In this document: piece by piece, positions 6,014-10,960 of the stretch | Position numbering within the stretch: position 1 is the first letter of the stretch | How the letters are laid out: every line of letters begins with the position of its first letter | Assembly (NCBI GenBank): GCA_934234185.1 | Contig: CAKQHO010000117.1 | Location: 1-10,960, forward strand | Length of the DNA: 10,960 nt | Direction of reading: 5' to 3' | Source: an uncultured Psychrobacillus sp. | Lineage (GTDB): Bacteria; Bacillota; Bacilli; Bacillales_A; Planococcaceae | Notes under the pieces: generated by a model | Database searches by the model: none | Seen by the model: only the letters and a program-made list of their open reading frames with translations | Told to the model about the DNA's origin: nothing | Made by a program: the position numbers and the translations under genes

Positions 6014-7258
6014 ATGGCTGAAAATTTAAACCTGTTCACTTCAACGCAGGCAGTAATTAAGGAAGCTTTGCAAAAACTTGGTTATGATGAAGCGATGTAT
6101 GAATTACTTAAAGAACCCATTAGAATGATGGAAGTAAGAATCCCAGTAAGAATGGATGATAACACAGTAAAGGTATACACTGGTTATCGAGCTCAGCATA
6201 ATGATGCAGTAGGTCCAACTAAAGGTGGAGTTCGTTTTCATCCTGGTGTAACAGACGAAGAAGTTAAAGCGCTTTCTATGTGGATGACACTTAAATGCGG
6301 AATTGTAGATTTACCTTATGGTGGGGGTAAAGGTGGAGTTACCTGTGACCCTCGTGAAATGTCTATGGGAGAAATTGAACGATTAAGTCGTGGTTATGTA
6401 CGAGCAATCGGTCAAATCGTTGGACCAACAAAAGATATCCCTGCTCCAGATGTTTTCACAAATGCTCAAATTATGGCATGGATGATGGATGAATACAGCC
6501 GTATGGACCAATTCAATTCTCCAGGGTTTATTACTGGTAAGCCATTAGTACTTGGTGGTTCACAGGGGCGAGATCGTGCAACTGCTCAAGGGGTAACTAT
6601 TGTTATTAATGAAGCTGCTAAAAAACGTGGAATTGATATGATTGGTGCTAGAGTTGTTATTCAAGGCTTTGGTAATGCAGGAAGCTTCTTGGCTAAGTTT
6701 TTAAGTGACCAAGGTGCCAAAGTAATTGGTATTTCTGATGCCTATGGCGCGTTGCATGACCCTAATGGTTTAGATATTGACTATTTATTAGATCGTCGTG
6801 ATAGTTTTGGAACGGTAACTACTTTATTTGAAAACACAATTACAAATGAAGAATTGTTAGAGTTAGAATGTGATATTCTTGTACCAGCTGCTATTGAGAA
6901 TCAGATTACTTCTGACAATGCGCATAATATTAAAGCGCAAATCGTGGTAGAAGCAGCCAATGGTCCTACTACCTCAGAAGCTACGAGAATTTTATATGAA
7001 CGTGGTATCTTACTAGTTCCTGATGTATTAGCGAGTGCTGGTGGTGTGACAGTATCTTATTTTGAATGGGTACAAAACAATCAAGGTTATTACTGGACAG
7101 AAGAAGAAGTAAATGAAAAGCTTTTGAAAAAGATGGTAGATGCCTTTGAAAATATATACGAAGTAGCATCAACGCGTAACATTAATATGCGTCTTGCTGC
7201 ATATATGGTTGGTGTACGAAGAACAGCAGAAGCATCACGCTTCCGAGGTTGGGTATAA
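6014..7258 (+). CDS. rocG: Catabolic glutamate dehydrogenase
   Basis: A 414-residue glutamate dehydrogenase that converts glutamate to 2-oxoglutarate and ammonia, probably with NAD, and so feeds carbon from the roc pathway to the TCA cycle. Visible sites are GPTKGGVRFHP, MTLKCG with substrate-binding Lys94, PYGGGKGG with catalytic Lys106, the Rossmann motif GFGNAG (218-223), and the C-terminal AEASRFRGW. QHNDAVGPTKGG and GGSQGRDRATAQG resemble RocG more than its paralogue GudB. The nine-base duplication (VKAVKA) that inactivates GudB in laboratory B. subtilis is absent; this protein has a single VKA. I chose ATG 6014 because its product matches family N-termini. Its ribosome binding site AAAGAGG (5995-6001) is 12 bases upstream, longer than ideal. 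A GTG at 5972 is in frame but lies at the expected transcription start with no ribosome binding site. Confidence 0.94.
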   Translation: MAENLNLFTSTQAVIKEALQKLGYDEAMYELLKEPIRMMEVRIPVRMDDNTVKVYTGYRAQHNDAVGPTKGGVRFHPGVTDEEVKALSMWMTLKCGIVDLPYGGGKGGVTCDPREMSMGEIERLSRGYVRAIGQIVGPTKDIPAPDVFTNAQIMAWMMDEYSRMDQFNSPGFITGKPLVLGGSQGRDRATAQGVTIVINEAAKKRGIDMIGARVVIQGFGNAGSFLAKFLSDQGAKVIGISDAYGALHDPNGLDIDYLLDRRDSFGTVTTLFENTITNEELLELECDILVPAAIENQITSDNAHNIKAQIVVEAANGPTTSEATRILYERGILLVPDVLASAGGVTVSYFEWVQNNQGYYWTEEEVNEKLLKKMVDAFENIYEVASTRNINMRLAAYMVGVRRTAEASRFRGWV

Positions 7259-7267
7259 CCAAAGTTG

Positions 7268-7295
7268 AACCGCTTGTATTTAACAGGCGGTTTTT
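7268..7295 (+). terminator. Rho-independent terminator after rocG
   Basis: AACCGCTTGT (7268-7277) pairs with ACAGGCGGTT (7283-7292), with one G-T pair and a five-base loop, followed by a T-run to 7295. The hairpin lies inside the frame that is open upstream of the dehydrogenase gene, so that extension is not coding. Confidence 0.85.
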
Positions 7296-7333
7296 ATTAT
7301 GATGATATATATAATGAAAGGGAGGAATTAAGC

Positions 7334-8497
7334 TTGAATTCATTTGCATTTTATAACCCGGTAAAATTAATCTTCGGAAAAGGTCAGCTTGAAAAGCTTC
7401 CCCAAGAGCTTTCGGTTTTTGGAAAGAAAGTGCTAGTTGTTTATGGCGGAGGAAGTATTAAAAAGAATGGGCTTTATGATCAAGTAATAACTTTATTAAA
7501 TAGTGCAAACATGGAGATATTCGAATTGTCGGGTGTAGAACCAAACCCACGACTTTCTACAGCTGCACGCGGAGCGGAGATATGTAAAAGAGAAAATATA
7601 GATGTCGTTCTTGCAGTAGGAGGAGGTTCTGTAATAGATTGTACAAAGTTAATAGTGGCTGCAGCTAAATATGATGGCGATCCGTGGGATTTAGTAACTC
7701 GTAAGGCGCCAGTCAAAGAAGTGCTACCCTTTGGAACAGTTCTTACTTTAGCAGCTACGGGCTCTGAGATGAATTCTGGTTCAGTCATAACTAATGAAGT
7801 AACTCTAGAAAAGTATGGATGGGGGAGTCCACTAACCTTTCCTAAGTTTTCTATCCTAGATCCAGAAAATACATATACTGTTCCTTTAGATCAAACAGTA
7901 TACGGAATTGTGGATATGATGTCTCATATGTTCGAGCAATATTATAATAACGGTTCGAACACACCTCTTCAGGATGAAATGATAGAAGGTGCACTAAGAA
8001 CAGTCATTGACACAGCACCTAAGCTTGTAAAGGACTTACACAATTACGAGCTTCGTGAAACAATTCTTTTTGCTGGAACTTGGGGATTAAATGGGTTCTT
8101 GCAGATGGGGTATAACGGAGACTGGGCGAGTCATAATATTGAACATGCAGTTTCAGCAGTATATGACATTCCTCATGCAGGTGGTTTAGCAATTATTTTC
8201 CCACGTTGGATGAGATATAATGTACACGTTAATCCAGCGAGGTTTGCTAAGTTAGCAACAAAGGTATTTAAAGTTGATCCGACAGGTAAAACCCTTGAAC
8301 AGATTGCCGAAGAGGGAATTGATCGTTTAGCAGAGTTTTGGGCTTCATTAGGAGCACCTACAAATCTTTCTGATTATCAAATAGATAATTCTCAGCTAGA
8401 TTTAATGGTAGAAAAAGCGATGGCAAGAGGGGAATACGGCAATTTTAACAAGCTGAATGCAGAAGATACAAAAGCAATATTAACAGCATGCTTATAA
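7334..8497 (+). CDS. yugJ: Iron-dependent alcohol/aldehyde dehydrogenase, YugJ/YqhD-type
   Basis: A 387-residue group III (iron-containing) alcohol dehydrogenase very similar to B. subtilis YugJ/YugK and the butanol dehydrogenase/E. coli YqhD branch. These enzymes interconvert aldehydes and primary alcohols with NAD(P)H; the substrate here is unknown. The N-terminal nucleotide-binding half has VVYGGGSIKKNG (36-46) and VGGGSVIDCTK (95-105). The C-terminal half carries the metal ligands Asp194 and His198 (DMMSH), His267 (WASHNIEH) and His281 (DIPHAGG), all present. The start is TTG 7334, eight bases after GGGAGG (7320-7325). The frame is open to 7265, but that part contains the rocG terminator. 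A TATAAT at 7310-7315 has no good -35 and would start transcription inside the ribosome binding site, so readthrough from rocG is the likelier source of mRNA. Whether the enzyme works with the roc pathway is unknown. Confidence 0.92.
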   Translation: MNSFAFYNPVKLIFGKGQLEKLPQELSVFGKKVLVVYGGGSIKKNGLYDQVITLLNSANMEIFELSGVEPNPRLSTAARGAEICKRENIDVVLAVGGGSVIDCTKLIVAAAKYDGDPWDLVTRKAPVKEVLPFGTVLTLAATGSEMNSGSVITNEVTLEKYGWGSPLTFPKFSILDPENTYTVPLDQTVYGIVDMMSHMFEQYYNNGSNTPLQDEMIEGALRTVIDTAPKLVKDLHNYELRETILFAGTWGLNGFLQMGYNGDWASHNIEHAVSAVYDIPHAGGLAIIFPRWMRYNVHVNPARFAKLATKVFKVDPTGKTLEQIAEEGIDRLAEFWASLGAPTNLSDYQIDNSQLDLMVEKAMARGEYGNFNKLNAEDTKAILTACL

Positions 8498-8502
8498 ATA
8501 AC

Positions 8503-8548
8503 AAAACCGGATGGTAGCATTAAGCTACTTACCGGTTTTAATTTTTTT
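8503..8548. terminator. Bidirectional terminator between dehydrogenase and cation transporter genes
   Basis: AAAACCGG (8503-8510) pairs with CCGGTTTT (8532-8539). After a 2x2 internal loop, GGTAGC (8513-8518) pairs with GCTACT (8524-8529, one G-T pair) around a five-base loop. Rightward it is followed by A2 and seven T. Read leftward it is followed by TTTTGTTATTTA, so it can also end the minus-strand unit. Confidence 0.88.
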
Positions 8549-8601
8549 ATTTTCTAAGCAGGCTTAAAGGGTTTTACGATTTTGAAAGGAGGAGACTTGA
8601 T

Positions 8602-8634
8602 ATGGTCATCCTTCGTTTTTGGTTTTTAATATAG
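8602..8634 (+). other. Possible 10-residue leader-type ORF with strong ribosome binding site
   Basis: AAAGGAGG (8585-8592) lies nine bases before an ATG that encodes MVILRFWFLI and then TAG. The frame overlaps the 3' end of the minus-strand cation transporter gene, so its sequence is constrained by that gene. I see no convincing promoter after the terminator at 8548. It may be the preserved start of a lost gene, a tiny hydrophobic peptide, or chance. Confidence 0.2.
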
Positions 8635-9601
8635 TTTTCGAATCCTTATGATGCTTCCAAGTTCTAATTCCATCATCTTCATCAAATGAGATAGTTACAT
8701 CTGTAACACCTGGTTGATTCAAAATCATTTCTTTTAATACATCATGAATATCATCTACCTTATCAAAAGTAAGTGTTTTATCTATCTCTACTCTAAGGTT
8801 TACATGTAAGAATTCGCCTTCCTTAATAACCTCCAACTCTTGAATGTCCTTTACATCTCGTACATCGGATATAATATGAGATATATGCACAAGCATCTGT
8901 TCATCCGTTTCTCCAAGAACTCCTCGGGCATTATCGAGAAATACCTTACCTACCACATAAAACATCATAAGACCGATAGCTATTGAAGCAATTCCTTCTG
9001 CTTGTAAGAAGCCTGTAAAGTGAGAGATTAACACAGCAACGAAAGCTAGAACTCCTCCAGAGGTTGCAACTAAATCCTCCATAAATACTAGCTTGGTTGC
9101 TGGTTTAGCTCTCTTTAAATGGGCGAAGCTTGTAGTTATAGGAGATAGCAAGGTCCCTTTTATCCCAACTTCGTGTAGTATTTCCTTTCCTGCTTTATAT
9201 AGCACTGCTGCTTCTAGTATAATAGCTATCCCCAGTACAATAAGAGTAATTGCAACACCCTCTGATTCAGTGGGATGTTGAATATGATGCCAGCCTTCTT
9301 TGATTGTTTCATAAGATAGTATTCCAACTAGTATTACAGCACCTAAACAAACTAAGTTAACTAAACGCCCGAATCCATTCGGAAACTTAGGGGTAGGAGC
9401 CTTCTTAGAAAGTGCTGATCCGATAAAGACAAAAAATTGGTTTGCTGCGTCACCAATCGAGTGCATCATTTCAGCGAACATTGCTACATTGCCTGTAACA
9501 AAAAAAGCTCCACCCTTTAATAATGCGATGATTGTGTTGACTACTGCAGCGATTAATGAAGGTTTATTTCCACCTCTTAATAGTTTTAATATTTCACCCA
9601 T
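8606..9601 (-). CDS. Cation diffusion facilitator, ZnT9-like branch
   Basis: A 331-residue inner-membrane transporter of the cation diffusion facilitator family, which exports divalent metals such as Zn2+ or Mn2+ in exchange for protons. Six membrane segments can be placed at about 16-36, 39-63, 80-100, 116-136, 174-196 and 203-224. Helix 2 carries the metal-site pattern His47-x3-Asp51 (AEMMHSIGDAANQ). Helix 5 begins MEDLVA (Glu175, Asp176) rather than the usual His/Asp-x3-Asp, a feature I associate with the SLC30A9/ZnT9-like branch, as is the KKAPTPKFPNGFGR loop after helix 2. A cytoplasmic dimerisation domain follows (about 230-310), then a charged tail with HH at 317-318. The metal cannot be deduced. 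The ATG at 9601 has GAGGAGA eight bases upstream (9610-9616). It lies 20 bases after the MgtC-family gene and is almost certainly cotranscribed with it. Confidence 0.9.
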   Translation of the reverse strand: MGEILKLLRGGNKPSLIAAVVNTIIALLKGGAFFVTGNVAMFAEMMHSIGDAANQFFVFIGSALSKKAPTPKFPNGFGRLVNLVCLGAVILVGILSYETIKEGWHHIQHPTESEGVAITLIVLGIAIILEAAVLYKAGKEILHEVGIKGTLLSPITTSFAHLKRAKPATKLVFMEDLVATSGGVLAFVAVLISHFTGFLQAEGIASIAIGLMMFYVVGKVFLDNARGVLGETDEQMLVHISHIISDVRDVKDIQELEVIKEGEFLHVNLRVEIDKTLTFDKVDDIHDVLKEMILNQPGVTDVTISFDEDDGIRTWKHHKDSKTILKTKNEG

Positions 9602-9621
9602 ACAATTTTCTCCTCACTTAA

Positions 9622-10344
9622 TTAGATTGATTCAAGCTCCGCTGTTTCTACAAAATCCAGTTCAATAATGGATTGATAAAATTCTACTGTATTCTTTTTG
9701 GTAAGTATAGATAAACGTAGTTGAATTTCATGCTTAATTTCGTTGTTTTCCATTCTTATATCCTTAATTCGTATGCTATCAATATAAAAACGATTTTTTA
9801 GTAGGTAATCATGAAGTTTATCTATATCCTTTTTGCAAGGAACTACTACTCTTAAGGCTAGTTCTTTAGAGCGTAGCCTTTTGGGACCGAACTTTGTAAG
9901 GAGTGGGGGGATAAGTTCTATTCCAATTAGTACTATTAACACTGAAACTGTTGCTTCAAGATAAAAGCCTGCACCTACAGCAATCCCTATCCCACCTGCG
10001 CCCCATATCATTGCAGCAGTAGTTAAACCGCTAATGCTATCATTTCCTTTTCTTAGGATTACTCCAGCTCCTAGAAAACCAATCCCACTTACAATTTGAG
10101 CTGCTAGGCGAAGCGGATCCATGGTAATATTAACTCCTAATTGTCCTTGATGTGCTTTATAGGCTGATTCTATGGATATGTATGTTAATAAGCAGCTAAA
10201 TGTTGCGATTACTACACTAGTTTTCAATCCAACAGGCTTCTTTTTAAGTTCCCTTTCTATACCAATTATTAAACTTAAAAAAGCTGCGAAACCAAGCTTA
10301 AAGATTACTTCTTGTTGTGCGCTTAAGTTATATATCCAATCCAA
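9622..10344 (-). CDS. MgtC/SapB-family membrane protein
   Basis: A 240-residue member of the MgtC/SapB family (B. subtilis SapB/YhiD type). Hydrophobic segments cover residues 15-28, 42-58, 80-98, 106-126 and 130-146. Family signatures are GIERE (28-32), GLKTS (39-43), SGIGFLGAGVI (86-96) and GLTTAAMIWGAGG (106-118). A soluble C-terminal domain of about 80 residues (160-240) has the alternating strand-helix pattern of the ACT-like domain in longer MgtC proteins. Family members are linked to growth at low Mg2+ and to control of the F-type ATP synthase or other membrane proteins; the exact role here is unknown. The start is a TTG at 10344 with AAGGGAGAA (10351-10359) about eight bases upstream. 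It is followed by the cation transporter gene, which fits metal homeostasis. No Mg2+ riboswitch is visible, and the promoter could not be placed convincingly. Confidence 0.9.
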   Translation of the reverse strand: MDWIYNLSAQQEVIFKLGFAAFLSLIIGIERELKKKPVGLKTSVVIATFSCLLTYISIESAYKAHQGQLGVNITMDPLRLAAQIVSGIGFLGAGVILRKGNDSISGLTTAAMIWGAGGIGIAVGAGFYLEATVSVLIVLIGIELIPPLLTKFGPKRLRSKELALRVVVPCKKDIDKLHDYLLKNRFYIDSIRIKDIRMENNEIKHEIQLRLSILTKKNTVEFYQSIIELDFVETAELESI

Positions 10345-10360
10345 AAGGAATTCTCCCTTC

Positions 10361-10544
10361 TAACATGATAATTCACCATATGTGTATTTTTTATTCTTAT
10401 ACTCTCTCATACCCGTTTTTTAAAATTTAAGTATAGTGGCAGTCCTATTTATTAGTTAGAATAATATTCATCTAATTAAGAGATTATCGAGCAATACAGG
10501 GTTTAAGAGAGCAAATGGCACGGAATAAGCGACTATTAAACTAA
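10361..10544. other. AT-rich spacer between the MgtC-family gene and rRNA promoters
   Basis: Must contain the leftward promoter of the MgtC-family gene, but only weak candidates are seen: TATAAG and TATACT on the minus strand, neither with a good -35. I see no ORF with a ribosome binding site, no strong hairpin and no repeat array here. Confidence 0.5.
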
Positions 10545-10600
10545 TAAATTTAAGTTTTTTTAAAAAAGGTATTGCATTTTGTGTTTAGAAGGAGTATATT
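10545..10600 (+). promoter_or_regulatory. rRNA operon promoter P1 with UP-like element
   Basis: TTGCAT (10572-10577) and TATATT (10595-10600) are separated by 17 bases. The 25 bases upstream are uninterrupted A- and T-tracts (about 10545-10567), the usual look of an UP element bound by RNA polymerase alpha subunits. The start would be near 10607. The first transcribed bases, CTTGTCC-TTCG-GAACGAG, can form an imperfect UUCG-capped hairpin. Confidence 0.75.
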
Positions 10601-10629
10601 AATACTTGTCCTTCGGAACGAGCGATAAA

Positions 10630-10687
10630 AACTTAAAAAAAAGAGTTTTAAAAAAAGCTTGACTTAATATCCGAAAGAAGTTATACT
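10630..10687 (+). promoter_or_regulatory. rRNA operon promoter P2 with UP-like element
   Basis: TTGACT (10659-10664) and TATACT (10682-10687) are separated by 17 bases, each with five of six consensus bases, behind A-tracts at 10630-10656. The expected start is G10694. A starting G would fit the known control of Bacillus rRNA promoters by GTP level. It is the stronger of the two promoters and lies 87 bases downstream of P1. Confidence 0.85.
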
Positions 10688-10693
10688 AATAAA

Positions 10694-10887
10694 GTTGCTG
10701 AAACACAACGCAACGAAATGAACATTGAAAACTGAACATGCAAAACGTCAAGAAATATAGCGATCAACTTGCTTCGGCGGTTGATCGTGAAGAAACAAAA
10801 TGACATCATTTAATGATGATGCCAGCAAAATTTATGAGCTATCAATGCTTATTCATTTTAAGAGACTTCTCGCGAGAGAGGATAACT
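10694..10887 (+). ncRNA. rRNA operon leader with boxA-like element and processing hairpins
   Basis: The leader has GTTGC/GCAAC (10694-10698 and 10710-10714) at its 5' end. TTGAAAACTGAAC at 10725-10737 resembles the Bacillus boxA antitermination sequence, to be bound by NusB/NusE. CGATCAAC (10761-10768) pairs with GTTGATCG (10780-10787) and is capped by a C(UUCG)G tetraloop. CATCAT (10804-10809) pairs with ATGATG (10813-10818), and TCTCGCGAGA (10868-10877) is a perfect palindrome. These are typical of the antitermination and RNase III processing region before 16S rRNA. Individual folds are read by eye. Confidence 0.7.
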
Positions 10888-10960
10888 TTTATGGAGAGTT
10901 TGATCCTGGCTCAGGACGAACGCTGGCGGCGTGCCTAATACATGCAAGTCGAGCGGATGA
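10888..10960 (+). rRNA. rrs: 16S ribosomal RNA, 5' end only
   Basis: The universal 5' sequence AGAGTTTGATCCTGGCTCAG starts at 10895, followed by GACGAACGCTGGCGGCGTGC and CATGCAAGTCGAGCGG. Aligning to E. coli numbering puts base 1 at about 10888, in TTTATGGAGAG as in Bacillus. The GGCGGCGTGCCTAATACATG wording is Firmicutes-like. The gene continues past the right edge. Confidence 0.97.

Noticed and set aside
9093..9281. Open frames antisense to the cation transporter and other genes
   Set aside because: They lack ribosome binding sites and recognisable domains and lie fully inside well-supported genes on the other strand.
10345..10440. Mg2+ riboswitch (M-box) ahead of the MgtC-family gene
   Set aside because: The upstream stretch is short and AT-rich, with none of the conserved helices or a terminator stem before the gene.
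10736..10746. ATGCAAAACG in the rRNA leader as a third RocR box
   Set aside because: Only a left half-site is present. No TTTTGCAT partner follows, and the position inside an rRNA leader makes chance the better explanation.
1..10960. CRISPR array, insertion sequence, phage attachment site or tRNA gene
   Set aside because: No regularly spaced repeats, transposase-like frame, terminal inverted repeats or cloverleaf was found on either strand.

Overview
The window is AT-rich DNA from a low-GC Gram-positive bacterium of the order Bacillales. The evidence is: strong AAGGAGG-type ribosome binding sites; frequent TTG and GTG starts; proteins very close to Bacillus subtilis YugI, RocR, RocA, RocD, RocG and YugJ as I remember them; and a Bacillus-type rRNA operon leader running into a 16S rRNA 5' end. 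The 73 bases of 16S present cannot fix the genus. A member of the Planococcaceae/Caryophanaceae group is my guess, not a demonstrated result.

Layout, left to right. (1) 2-1114 (+): 3' part of a gene I do not recognise, open at the left edge. (2) 1190-1561 (+): S1-domain RNA-binding protein YugI, with its own extended -10 promoter and a strong terminator. (3) 1670-2992 (-): RocR-type regulator. (4) 3127-4671, 4738-5931, 6014-7258 (+): rocA, rocD and rocG, divergent from rocR. (5) 7334-8497 (+): YugJ-type iron-dependent alcohol/aldehyde dehydrogenase. (6) 8606-9601 and 9622-10344 (-): a two-gene unit of an MgtC/SapB-family membrane protein followed by a ZnT9-like cation diffusion facilitator. 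A hairpin at 8503-8539 is shared with the converging dehydrogenase gene. (7) 10345-10960: upstream region, two tandem promoters and structured leader of an rRNA operon, then the first bases of 16S rRNA.

The core is an arginine/ornithine catabolic module. RocD turns ornithine plus 2-oxoglutarate into glutamate and glutamate-semialdehyde/pyrroline-5-carboxylate. RocA oxidises that to glutamate, and RocG deaminates glutamate to 2-oxoglutarate and ammonia. Hairpins lie between rocA and rocD and between rocG and the dehydrogenase gene, and rocG has a candidate promoter of its own, so the genes are probably not expressed as one uniform operon.

The most interesting point is the control of this module. 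In B. subtilis RocR is a sigma-54 activator. Here the RocR-like protein keeps its PAS sensor, Walker A motif and Fis-type DNA-binding domain, but has lost the GAFTGA loop, the Walker B Asp-Glu, the sensor I Asn, the arginine finger and the sensor II Arg. The rocR-rocA intergenic region has no GG dinucleotide before the rocA ribosome binding site, so it cannot hold a normal sigma-54 -24 element. It does hold two 19-bp palindromic boxes of the TTTTGCAT type, and these overlap the likely sigma-A promoters. Together this suggests the locus has left sigma-54 control and uses its RocR as a sigma-A regulator or repressor, analogous to TyrR.
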